From Luteitalea sp. (lineage in GTDB: Bacteria; Acidobacteriota; Vicinamibacteria; Vicinamibacterales; Vicinamibacteraceae): a stretch of 40,599 nt of DNA. Below are positions 23,058 through 30,440 of the stretch, piece by piece. The notes under the pieces were generated by a model. The model was not told where the DNA came from. It made no database searches and saw only the letters and a program-made list of their open reading frames with translations. The stretch covers positions 1 to 40,599 of the forward strand of contig WHTZ01000058.1 in the NCBI GenBank assembly GCA_009377495.1, in the 5' to 3' direction. How positions within the stretch are numbered: position 1 is the first letter of the stretch; each line of letters starts with the position of its first letter. Both the position numbers and the translations under genes were made by a program.

Positions 23058-23791
23058 GTTAATGAAGCCCCCGCAACAAAGCTTCTGTAACAGGCGACCA
23101 CGAGCGCGATGCCGAAATAAATGCCCAAGAGCGTCCACGCAATCGGGGCCGTGCGGCGGCGGTACAGCACGGAGAATCCAATCGCGATCAGGATGATCTG
23201 CCAGATCCAGAACAGCTCCGCCCAACTGAACAGGGTGCCGAGAAAGCTCTCCCGTGACACCATCGGGAAGAACGCCGTCAAGTTCGTCGTCGTCTCCAGC
23301 GACTGACGCACGTAGTTCAGCGGATTAATCACGATCGCTTGCAGCAGGGTCACCACACCCGCATGGCATAGAATGGCCAGCACCTGTTTGTAGGTGCCAC
23401 CGCCGCCGAGGATGGCTCCATAGCCGAACAGCAACCCCGCAAGGGCAAACGCGAAAACGGGCAAAACGATCAGGAGCATTCCCGGAACGACGTACTTGAA
23501 AGTCGGTGCGAATTGCTTGAACTGAGCCTCTGCCTCTGGTGAGAGTGCTTGACCCGAGCTCTCCTGTCGCCTGAGGTGCTCGTCCAGCAGGGCCTGCTCG
23601 CCGACCGGCGTGGCGACGAAGGCAAACATCCCACCTGCGCCCACCAGCGTGGTGAGCACGAGCACGCCGAGCCAGCGCGGATGCGCCACAATAGACACGA
23701 ACGTCTCGCGAGGCGCGGTGAAAACACCCATCACGCGGCTCCACAGCGACAAGGCAGGCGCCTCAGCAGGCGACGGAACCGGTTCGGTCAT
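23054..23791 (-). CDS. YIP1-family membrane protein
   Basis: This 245-residue protein has five or six hydrophobic segments. It has the YIP1 pattern: an N-terminal LWSRVMGVFTAPRETFVSIV with a short amphipathic start, then WLGVLVLTTLVGAGGMFAFV. A soluble loop with Glu and Gln follows, then YVVPGMLLIVLPVFAFALAG and further TM helices. Function in bacteria is not established. It is the first gene of the minus-strand operon with the adaptor and permeases, and overlaps the adaptor by 4 bp. GGAGG lies 11 bp upstream of the ATG. In related genomes such genes often accompany MacA/MacB sets, which I know only as a tendency. Confidence 0.8.
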   Translation of the reverse strand: MTEPVPSPAEAPALSLWSRVMGVFTAPRETFVSIVAHPRWLGVLVLTTLVGAGGMFAFVATPVGEQALLDEHLRRQESSGQALSPEAEAQFKQFAPTFKYVVPGMLLIVLPVFAFALAGLLFGYGAILGGGGTYKQVLAILCHAGVVTLLQAIVINPLNYVRQSLETTTNLTAFFPMVSRESFLGTLFSWAELFWIWQIILIAIGFSVLYRRRTAPIAWTLLGIYFGIALVVACYRSFVAGASLT

Positions 23792-23901
23792 TGCTAAACC
23801 ATCCTCCAGAGAAGACCCCGCTGCCCAGCGAGCCGGTGCGACCGAGCGGATGTCGAGGTCGCGAACGCGGCCGTGAGCTGGGGAAACGAAGCCTCTCGCC
23901 G

Positions 23902-23907
23902 TATATT
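23902..23907 (+). promoter_or_regulatory. Weak -10 candidate for the outer-membrane protein gene
   Basis: TATATT stands out in a GC-rich divergent spacer (23792-23924), about 18 bp before the chosen start codon. No good -35 hexamer is visible 16-18 bp upstream. If it is used, the mRNA leader would be very short. The rest of the spacer shows no clear repeat or operator. Confidence 0.3.
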
Positions 23908-23924
23908 ACGGGAACGTGCCGCCG

Positions 23925-24929
23925 ATGGTTCGACCCGTGCCTATGCCAATGCCCATGCTTCGTCTGACGCTCATTATGGCGTGCTTGGCGGCCTCGGTCG
24001 CGCCAGCCGCCGCCCAGCCCGTCGAGCTCGTCGGTGCCCGTGCGCTGGGCATGGGGGGCGCTTTCGTAGCGGTGGCCGACGATGCCACGGCCACCTATTG
24101 GAACCCTGCGGGACTCGCCTTCGGTGGCCTTTTTAGCACCGTGGTCGACCGCGCGGAGCTGGAAGGCGGCGTCAGAGACGCGCCTGAGACACCACAGCTC
24201 CGCGCCTCGTCCACGTTTATCGGATTGACGTCACTTCCGCTGGGCCTCAGCTACTACCGCCTCAGCGAGACCACCGCCCGGGCCGAGCCTCAACCGGTTC
24301 CAGGCCGCGTTGCCCTTCAGTCCCTCGTGACACAGCACGCTGGTGTGACCCTCGTCCAGTCTATTCTCCCTGATCTGGCCGTGGGCACGACGATCAAGCT
24401 CGTGCGCGGACGCGCCGCCCATGCCGTGGTGGGTGACGCTGGGCCAGAGCCAATCGAGGCCGCCGAGGATCTGCCTACCCGCAGCAGTACGGCTTTCGAT
24501 CTGGATGTTGGCGCGATGGTCTCGATGGGTGCCCTCCGCGTGGGGATGCTCGTGCGCAACGTGCGCGAGCCCACCTTCGAAGCGCCGGACGAGGCCAGCC
24601 TCTCGCTCTCGCGCCAAGCGCGCCTCGGTGTAGCGCTCGTCGCACGGCATGCCTGGGCGTTTGCCGTCGATGCCGACCTCCGACGCGTCGACACGCCTCT
24701 TGGAGAGCGCCGTGACGTCTCCGCCGGCATCGAGCGCTGGCTGCTTGGCCGCCGGCTCGGCCTGCGTGGGGGCGTGCGCGTCAACACGGCTGCAGACGAC
24801 AGGAAGCCCGTCGGCAGCGTCGGCGCGAGCCTGCATGTGACTCCGACGCTCGCGATTGAGGCACACTGGGCTGACAGCGACGCGCCGGCTGATCGGAGCT
24901 GGAGCATCGGGGCCCGGTCGGCGTTCTAG
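23925..24929 (+). CDS. Outer-membrane beta-barrel protein, PorV/UPF0164-like
   Basis: This 334-residue exported protein has a signal peptide (MLRLTLIMACLAASVAPAAA, cleavage predicted before QPVEL). The mature N-terminus has the hallmark GARALGMGGAFVAVADDATA followed by TYWNPAGLA. This pattern is seen in FadL-like and PorV/PorQ-type outer-membrane barrels. Alternating hydrophobic beta segments run to the C-terminal IGARSAF, which ends in Phe as outer-membrane barrels do. The start is uncertain: GTG 23916, ATG 23925 and later ATGs are in frame. It lies immediately upstream of pilus genes, but a direct role in pilus function is only a possibility. Confidence 0.8.
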   Translation: MVRPVPMPMPMLRLTLIMACLAASVAPAAAQPVELVGARALGMGGAFVAVADDATATYWNPAGLAFGGLFSTVVDRAELEGGVRDAPETPQLRASSTFIGLTSLPLGLSYYRLSETTARAEPQPVPGRVALQSLVTQHAGVTLVQSILPDLAVGTTIKLVRGRAAHAVVGDAGPEPIEAAEDLPTRSSTAFDLDVGAMVSMGALRVGMLVRNVREPTFEAPDEASLSLSRQARLGVALVARHAWAFAVDADLRRVDTPLGERRDVSAGIERWLLGRRLGLRGGVRVNTAADDRKPVGSVGASLHVTPTLAIEAHWADSDAPADRSWSIGARSAF

Positions 24930-25100
24930 GAAAACGGGCGCCACGCTACGGTCGACGATCTGTACGCACGATCTGCGATCTTACCACTCCGACAACGGTG
25001 CAGATTGCGCCACCCCGGAGACCAACACTCTCATCACGCGCCCGTTTTCGCGGCTTTCGCGGCAAGCACGCGCGGGCAGGCCATTTGCTCTTGGCTTGGC

Positions 25101-26807
25101 GTGACCACCTCGCTGAGCCGACTCCTCGTCGACGCAGGCACGATCTCGAAAGCGGAGCTAGAAATCGCCGAACGGCATCAGGCGCTTCAGGGCGGCAGCT
25201 TGGATGCGTGTCTCATCACGCTCAACCTGGCGACCGAGGCCGAAGTGGCGCACGCGCTCAGTTGCCACTACGGCGTGCCCGGGGTTGATACCGCTCGTAT
25301 CGTTCCTTCCGCCGAAGTGCTCGCCCGCGTGCCCGCTAGCGTGGCGCACGGCCGCCGCCTGCTGCCCCTGAATCACTGCGGTCAGACGTTGACCGTGGCC
25401 ATGGCAGATCCGTCGGACCTCGCCGCGCTCGACGAGCTGCGCTTCCTCAGCGGCGACCGCGTTGATGCGGTCGTCGCGCCCGAACGCGCCATTGGCGAGG
25501 CATTGCACGCCTATTACCCGGCAAGCGTGCCGCTCGAACAAGCCACGCGCGCGCTCGAGCAGGAGCCGATGCCCCCGGGACACGAGATACAGGCCCCGCG
25601 TGCTGCAGTCGAGCTGTCCGCTGTTCCCGGTCAACGAGACGAAGCACCGATCGTGGCGCTGGTCAACGAGCTGCTCCGTGCAGCCGCACAGCGCGGCGCG
25701 AGCGACGTGCACATAGAGCCGGGCGAGCGTGACGTCGGTGTCAGGTTCCGCATCGACGGCGTGCTGCACCCGGTGATGGCGCTGCCGCTCCGCGTGCGCG
25801 ATGCCCTGATCGCGCGCATCAAGATTCTGGCCGAGCTCGACATCGCCGAGCGCCGCTTACCACAAGACGGGCGGATCAAGCTCCGTCTCGGCCGCGCGGT
25901 GAGTGGACCGATGGACGTGCGTGTCTCCTCGTTGCCGGCGCTCTACGGCGAGAAGCTGGTGCTGCGCCTGCTGGACCGAGAACAGCTCCGGCTCGACTTT
26001 CGCGCGCTTGGCTTCGAGCCGTCTGTACAGGCGGCGTTCGAGGCCGCGGTCGCGCGGCCGTGGGGCATGGTACTCGTCACGGGACCGACCGGCAGCGGCA
26101 AGACGAACACCCTCTACTCGGCCATCGCGCAGCTCGATACGACCCACCGCAACGTGCTCACCGTCGAGGATCCGGTCGAGATCCATCTGTCGGGGATCAC
26201 GCAGGTCCAGGTGCACGAGGCGATTGGGCTTGGATTTGCCGCCGTGCTGCGCGCGTTCTTGCGCCAGGACCCTGACGTGCTCCTGGTCGGGGAGATTCGT
26301 GATGTCGAGACCGCACAGATCGCGGTGCGTGCCGCGCTCACGGGGCATCTGGTCTTGTCGACGTTGCACACAACTGATGCGGCCGCCGCGGTCATGCGCT
26401 TGGTCGACATGGGGATCGAGCCGTTTCTAGTGGCAGGCGCCGTCTCGCTGGTCTGCGCGCAGCGCCTGGTGCGGCGCGTCTGTCCGGTCTGTCGCGGCCC
26501 ACGATCGCTGCCGCTGCACGTGCTCCGCTCCCTGGGCTTCGGTGCCGAGGAAGTTGCGACGCTGACGCCGGTCTCTGGCACCGGGTGCGTGCGGTGCCAT
26601 CAAAGCGGGTATCGCGGTCGCATTGGCCTGTTCGAGGTGATGTGCATGACCGAGTCCGTGCGCGAGCTCATGCTGACACGGGCTCCCTTACATAGGCTAC
26701 GCGCGCAGGCTATTCACGAGGGGATGCAGACGCTCCGGCAAAGCGGCTTGCAAAAGGTGCGCGACGGCCTCACCACGATCGAGGAAGTCGTGCGCGAAAC
26801 TTCGTAG
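25101..26807 (+). CDS. Type IV pilus assembly ATPase (PilB/GspE family)
   Basis: This cytoplasmic AAA-like ATPase powers pilin polymerisation. The 568-residue product has an MshEN/GspE N-terminal domain (about 1-140) and a T2SSE domain. Walker A GPTGSGKT is at 328-335, the Asp box is EDPVE, Walker B is DPDVLLVGEIRD (390-401), and the His box is LSTLHTTDA. The zinc tetracysteine is split as CPVC (461-464) and GCVRC. GTG 25101 is chosen; the frame is open further upstream (to 25005) through sequence without family resemblance. The 171-bp spacer before it shows only short repeats of CGATCTG. PilB is more likely than GspE, given the pilin downstream. Confidence 0.92.
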   Translation: MTTSLSRLLVDAGTISKAELEIAERHQALQGGSLDACLITLNLATEAEVAHALSCHYGVPGVDTARIVPSAEVLARVPASVAHGRRLLPLNHCGQTLTVAMADPSDLAALDELRFLSGDRVDAVVAPERAIGEALHAYYPASVPLEQATRALEQEPMPPGHEIQAPRAAVELSAVPGQRDEAPIVALVNELLRAAAQRGASDVHIEPGERDVGVRFRIDGVLHPVMALPLRVRDALIARIKILAELDIAERRLPQDGRIKLRLGRAVSGPMDVRVSSLPALYGEKLVLRLLDREQLRLDFRALGFEPSVQAAFEAAVARPWGMVLVTGPTGSGKTNTLYSAIAQLDTTHRNVLTVEDPVEIHLSGITQVQVHEAIGLGFAAVLRAFLRQDPDVLLVGEIRDVETAQIAVRAALTGHLVLSTLHTTDAAAAVMRLVDMGIEPFLVAGAVSLVCAQRLVRRVCPVCRGPRSLPLHVLRSLGFGAEEVATLTPVSGTGCVRCHQSGYRGRIGLFEVMCMTESVRELMLTRAPLHRLRAQAIHEGMQTLRQSGLQKVRDGLTTIEEVVRETS

Positions 26808-26826
26808 CCGGGGAGGATGGACCTTG

Positions 26827-28026
26827 ATGCCGACCTTTATCTTTGCCGGCCGCAGACGCGACGGCCAAGCGGTGTCTGGGACGCGTGATGCGATCACGCG
26901 AGAAGCGGCAGCCGACCGACTGCGGCGCGACGGGATCGTCGTGACCCACCTCGCGACCGACCAGCCGCGCTGGTTTCCATTGGCCACACGAGGCGTGAGC
27001 GCGCGCAAACTAGCCGCTGCAACGCGGCAGCTCGCGATGATGCTCGAAGCTGGCCTCCCACTCGTGCAGGCACTCGACGTCCTCGCGCGACAAGGCACAC
27101 CGCGTCGTTTCGCTCACGTGCTGCGTGCGCTGTCGCAGGACGTCGCGCGTGGTAGGGCGCTCTCGGAAGCCATGCATCTCCACCCGCAGATCTTTAGCTC
27201 GGTTTACACCAGCACCGTCGCGGCTGGCGAGCGTGCCGGTGCGTTGGCGCCTACGCTCGCGCGCGTCGCGGCTCACCTCGATCGCCACGCGGCGCTCCTG
27301 GCACGGCTGCGCACAGCGCTCGCGTATCCCGCGTTCGTCATGGGCGTCACGGTTGTTGTCGTCTTGTTCTTGGTCTGGAGGGTCGTGCCAGCGTTTGCGT
27401 CGCTCTTTGCCGGTCTTGACGCACCCCTCCCCGGGCCTACGCGCTTCGTTGTTGCGACGAGCAGGTGGCTCGCGGCCATCACGCCGGCCCTCGTCTGCGT
27501 GGCAGCCGGCGTGGCCGTTGGCCTAGGCCGAGCCCGCCGGACGCGACGAGGTGGTCTCTTCCTCGATCGGGTTATTGTGGGCCTTCCCGGCTTCGGCCGC
27601 CTGGTCCGAGACGCCGCGACCGCGCAGTGCTGCCGAACGCTCTCCACCCTCGTAGCGGCAGGTGTCCCCCTGATCGAAGCGTTGAACGTGGCGGCGCGCA
27701 CGGCAGGGAACCGAGCTGTGGAGACGAGTCTGGTGGCCGCCCGGGACCGTACGGCGCGCGGCGAGCTGCTTTCTACCGCGCTGGCCGCCACAGGGCGCTG
27801 GCCGCCACTGATGCTGCAGATGGTGCAGGTGGGCGAGACGACCGGCGCGCTCGACACGATGCTCGATCGGGCAGCCGAGGCGGCGGAGGCGGCATTGGAT
27901 ACGGCCACGCAGATGATCGTGACGCTCGCCGAGCCCGTGCTGATCCTGATCCTCGGCGTTGTCGTGGGTGGTCTCGTCGTGTCGCTCTATCTTCCGTTGT
28001 TCGAGCTCATTGGCCGCCTCTCGTAG
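26827..28026 (+). CDS. Type IV pilus inner-membrane platform protein (PilC/GspF)
   Basis: PilC/GspF is the polytopic platform on which the ATPase rotates or extracts pilins. The 399-residue product has two T2SSF repeats, about 70-190 (RQLAMMLEAGLPLVQALDVLA) and about 270-390 (CRTLSTLVAAGVPLIEALNVAA). Three TM helices are present; the last is the C-terminal LILGVVVGGLVVSLYLPLF. ATG 26827 or the adjacent TTG 26824 could start it; GGGAGG lies at 26811-26816. It follows the ATPase gene by 19 bp. Confidence 0.93.
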   Translation: MPTFIFAGRRRDGQAVSGTRDAITREAAADRLRRDGIVVTHLATDQPRWFPLATRGVSARKLAAATRQLAMMLEAGLPLVQALDVLARQGTPRRFAHVLRALSQDVARGRALSEAMHLHPQIFSSVYTSTVAAGERAGALAPTLARVAAHLDRHAALLARLRTALAYPAFVMGVTVVVVLFLVWRVVPAFASLFAGLDAPLPGPTRFVVATSRWLAAITPALVCVAAGVAVGLGRARRTRRGGLFLDRVIVGLPGFGRLVRDAATAQCCRTLSTLVAAGVPLIEALNVAARTAGNRAVETSLVAARDRTARGELLSTALAATGRWPPLMLQMVQVGETTGALDTMLDRAAEAAEAALDTATQMIVTLAEPVLILILGVVVGGLVVSLYLPLFELIGRLS

Positions 28027-28053
28027 CGCGCCGAGCGTCTAAAGGCGAAGGGG

Positions 28054-28078
28054 GTCAAGGGATCCGTTGCCCCTTGAC
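28054..28078 (+). terminator. Hairpin after the PilC gene
   Basis: GTCAAGGG (28054-28061) pairs with CCCTTGAC (28071-28078), a perfect 8-bp stem with a 9-nt loop, 27 bp after the platform gene. There is no U-tract, so Rho-independent termination is uncertain. It could be an mRNA 3' stabiliser separating this transcript from the sigma-54 pilin promoter. Confidence 0.35.
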
Positions 28079-28194
28079 GCCAGTTGGCGGAACACCACAG
28101 GATGGGAAAGCCGTTTTGGAGGGTCCGAGGGGGGATGTATCGAAGTGACTGATGGATGGGGAGTTGCCGTGGCGCGTTCGATCCAGCGGTAATG

Positions 28195-28209
28195 GGCACG
28201 CCCCTTGCT
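28195..28209 (+). promoter_or_regulatory. Sigma-54 (-24/-12) promoter of the pilin gene
   Basis: GGCACG (28195-28200), four bases, TTGCT (28205-28209): the GG and GC elements are separated by exactly 10 bp, as the RpoN consensus requires. The match is essentially perfect. Transcription would begin near 28220 and leave a leader of about 114 nt before the pilin ATG. RpoN control of pilA is established in Pseudomonas, Myxococcus and Geobacter. The rest of the 307-bp spacer 28027-28333 upstream of this site shows no gene. Confidence 0.7.
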
Positions 28210-28219
28210 GAAGTCACGG

Positions 28220-28333
28220 CGACAAGCGATTCCCTGCGCGAGCGAGCTTCGGCTCGCATGGCCGCGTGGGGTAAGGATTCGTCGCGGACGAGTCCTAAGC
28301 GAGACACAGCGGGTGGCCTTCTCCGGAGGAGTT
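28220..28333 (+). promoter_or_regulatory. Structured 5' leader of the pilin mRNA
   Basis: Two strong hairpins lie between the sigma-54 start point and the pilin ribosome-binding site. One is GCGAGC, UUCG tetraloop, GCUCGC (28242-28257). The other is a 9-bp stem GGATTCGTC, loop GCG, GACGAGTCC (28275-28295) with one G-U pair. GGAGGAG follows at 28325-28331. The leader does not match the cyclic-di-GMP (GEMM) riboswitch sequence that I know from some pilin genes. It may be a regulatory or stabilising leader. Confidence 0.45.
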
Positions 28334-28870
28334 ATGACCGCGCGGGATACTCACGGGTTCACGCTCATCGAACTGTTGATCGTCGTTGCGATCATCACCA
28401 TTATCGCGGCGTTCGCGATCCCCAATTTGCTCAGGTCGCGGACGGCGGCCAACGAGGCGTCGGCCATCGCATCGTTGAAAGCGATTGGCGGTGCCCAGCA
28501 CGTGTACGCTGCCACGGCGGCGGGAGGGGGCTTCGCCGACTCGTTGCCGACGCTCGGCATCCCCTGTGGCGGTACAGGCCAGAACTTCTTGGGTGCAGAC
28601 TTGACCAGTGGCCCGACGGTCGCGAAGAGCGGATACACCGTCGGCCTCACCGCAGCCAGCGGCTCTGCGGACGGCCCGGTCGACTGCAACGGCACGGCCA
28701 CGAAGACGGGCTACTACGCGACGGCCATACCCGTGGCACTCGGCCAAACCGGCAGTCGTGGGTTTGCGAGCGATGCATCGATAGCGGTCTGGGAGAACAC
28801 CAGCGGGGCAGCGCCCAGCGAAGCGGAGATGTCCAGCGCGCCGACGCAAACCGTACACCCCATCCGGTAG
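28334..28870 (+). CDS. Type IV pilin (major pilin, PilA-like)
   Basis: Structural subunit of a type IV pilus. The 178-residue product has a short 8-residue leader MTARDTHG, cleaved before Phe. It continues with the classical N-terminal helix FTLIELLIVVAIITIIAAFA and Glu at +5 after processing. The globular domain contains two cysteines (in GIPCGG and VDCNGT) that could form a disulfide. The remainder is Gly/Ala/Thr-rich. The ATG has a perfect GGAGGAG upstream. Expression is probably RpoN-dependent. It could be a minor pseudopilin, but the strong RBS and own promoter favour the major subunit. Confidence 0.93.
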   Translation: MTARDTHGFTLIELLIVVAIITIIAAFAIPNLLRSRTAANEASAIASLKAIGGAQHVYAATAAGGGFADSLPTLGIPCGGTGQNFLGADLTSGPTVAKSGYTVGLTAASGSADGPVDCNGTATKTGYYATAIPVALGQTGSRGFASDASIAVWENTSGAAPSEAEMSSAPTQTVHPIR

Positions 28871-28941
28871 CAGACTGACGCCTGTCACATTGACAAGCAT
28901 TCAGCCATTCACCGCGGTCGTGCTAGGATCCGGCCAGGTCG

Positions 28942-30222
28942 ATGCCACGGACAAGGACGATGAAGCCTGCTGCGGAGCAGGCGAGGGGGACGAAACCTCC
29001 TGGGGGGCAGGCGAGGGGCACGGGAAGGTGGCTTCTCGCGGTTTTTGCCTTACTAGGGCTTGCGGCGTCGCTGACGGCTGCGTTCGTGCATTACCGGCTC
29101 CTGACGACACCTGACTATCAGAGCTTCTGCGACATCAACACGACGTGGAGTTGTGCCAGCGCGTATATGAGTCAGTACGGCAGCTACCTCGGCGTGCCCG
29201 TCGCGCTCCTCGGTGTTGTGTTCTTCACGGCCGTCTCGTTGCTGCTGGTGGCAGACCACCGCGGCAGCCAATCGGCCATGACGCTTGTGGCGCTGCTGTC
29301 GTCGGTCGGGTTGGCGTTCACCCTGTATCTCGCTTACGCCACGTTCTTCCTGCTGAAGGCCATCTGCATCATCTGCCTGATCACGTATGTCGCGGCTATC
29401 GGGCTCTTTATCGGTGCCAACGTGATCATGAGACTTCCCATGCGCACGCTTCCTCAATTTCTCCGGCACGACCTTCGCGGCCTCGCGCGTAGTCCGATCG
29501 CGTTCGGCCTCACCGTGTTGTTTTTGGCAGGCGCGACCACGACCATCGCATACTTCCCGCGCGAGGCGTCAACCTTCGCCGCGCAGGAGGGCGGCGCCGC
29601 TCAGGCGCAGGCTGTCGGGGCACCGCTGACGCCCGAACAGCGCACCCAAGTTGAGCGGGCGTTCGATGGCATGCCACGCAACGTCCTCCCCGTCGATGGC
29701 GAAGGCGCAAAGGTGGTGATCGTCAAGTTCAACGACTTTCAATGCCCCGCCTGCGCCAACGCCCACAACCTGTACAAGCCGTTGTTGGAAAAGTGGGCAC
29801 GAGAGGCGCCCGGCCAGGTGCAGATGTTCGTCAAGGATTTCCCTCTCGAGCCCGAGTGCAACACGAACGTCAAGCGCGACGTTCACCAGGCCGCCTGCGA
29901 GGCCGCGGCCGCCGTTCGGCTTGCACGCCAGGCGCAGAAGGACGTCGCGCTGGAGGAATGGTTCTACGCTAATCAGGGAGCGATGACGCCAGAGAGCGTG
30001 AGGAACGCAGCGCGCGACGTCGGCGGTGTCCAAGACTTCGACACGCGCTACCAGGCGGCCTTGGAAGGCGTGAAGACCGACGTGGCCATGGCTGGCACCG
30101 TTGGCGTCACGGCGACCCCGACCCTCTTCATCAATGGCGTGAAGCTCGACAAGCTTCCGCCGCCGAACGTCCTCGACGCGGTCATTGCTCACGAGCTGCG
30201 CAAAGCCGGCAGCTCGCAGTAG
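28942..30222 (+). CDS. VKOR-DsbA fusion, disulfide-forming membrane enzyme
   Basis: This 426-residue bifunctional protein combines a vitamin K epoxide reductase-like quinone-linked oxidase (about 30-205) with a periplasmic DsbA/thioredoxin-4 domain (about 225-426). VKOR cysteines are C63 and C71 in the loop (SFCDINTTWSCASAY) and C142/C145 in the CIIC active site between TM helices. The DsbA domain has CPAC at 268-271 and a cis-proline region VTATPTLFINGVKL. Five hydrophobic segments precede the soluble domain. The N-terminus repeats QARGTKPPGG/QARGTG. It probably oxidises exported proteins; the two-cysteine pilin 71 bp upstream is a candidate substrate. The TAG stop is inside a REP remnant. 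Confidence 0.9.
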   Translation: MPRTRTMKPAAEQARGTKPPGGQARGTGRWLLAVFALLGLAASLTAAFVHYRLLTTPDYQSFCDINTTWSCASAYMSQYGSYLGVPVALLGVVFFTAVSLLLVADHRGSQSAMTLVALLSSVGLAFTLYLAYATFFLLKAICIICLITYVAAIGLFIGANVIMRLPMRTLPQFLRHDLRGLARSPIAFGLTVLFLAGATTTIAYFPREASTFAAQEGGAAQAQAVGAPLTPEQRTQVERAFDGMPRNVLPVDGEGAKVVIVKFNDFQCPACANAHNLYKPLLEKWAREAPGQVQMFVKDFPLEPECNTNVKRDVHQAACEAAAAVRLARQAQKDVALEEWFYANQGAMTPESVRNAARDVGGVQDFDTRYQAALEGVKTDVAMAGTVGVTATPTLFINGVKLDKLPPPNVLDAVIAHELRKAGSSQ

Positions 30223-30229
30223 GGCGGGT
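30219..30229 (+). repeat. Remnant GTAGGGCGGGT REP head
   Basis: GTAGGGCGGGT matches the first half of the palindrome that follows rpmD (9738-9748). The mirrored half is absent. Its TAG is the stop codon of the VKOR-DsbA gene. The heptamer element at 30246-30419 begins 17 bp further on, and may have interrupted an older repeat. Confidence 0.55.
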
Positions 30230-30245
30230 ATTTCGTGACGATGCC

Positions 30246-30419
30246 TGTCAATGCAAAACGCAAAATGCAAAATGCAAAAGGGAATGCGGCGAGGTGCTCT
30301 GAACGCCAGCGGTTAGGTCGAGTGCACGCGCACGGCCGCGAGCGTCATCCGGTTGAGCCCTCAGAGATGGTTGACCTCGTCTTCATTTTGCATTCTGCAT
30401 TCTGCATTTCGCATTGACA
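30246..30419 (+). repeat. TGTCA/TGACA element with GCAAAAT-like heptamers
   Basis: A 174-bp non-coding element has 9-bp terminal inverted repeats, TGTCAATGC and GCATTGACA. Inside each end lie four heptamers: GCAAAAC, GCAAAAT, GCAAAAT, GCAAAAG on the left, and the complement of GCGAAAT, GCAGAAT, GCAGAAT, GCAAAAT on the right. The middle, about 110 bp, is unique. It occupies most of the spacer between the VKOR-DsbA gene and the ABC ATPase gene. It has the same architecture as the element before rplX. Confidence 0.8.
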
Positions 30420-30440
30420 AGCGTCAGAACCTCACGCGCC

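Noticed and set aside
24930..25100. Regulatory repeats before the PilB gene
   Set aside because: Only short partial repeats of CGATCTG were seen, not enough to call an operator or promoter.
28027..28333. Cyclic-di-GMP (GEMM) riboswitch upstream of the pilin
   Set aside because: The conserved GEMM core bases are not present; only generic hairpins are.
30246..30419. CRISPR or tRNA-like element in the GCAAAAT-rich spacer
   Set aside because: No repeat-spacer structure or cloverleaf; inverted heptamers explain the pattern.
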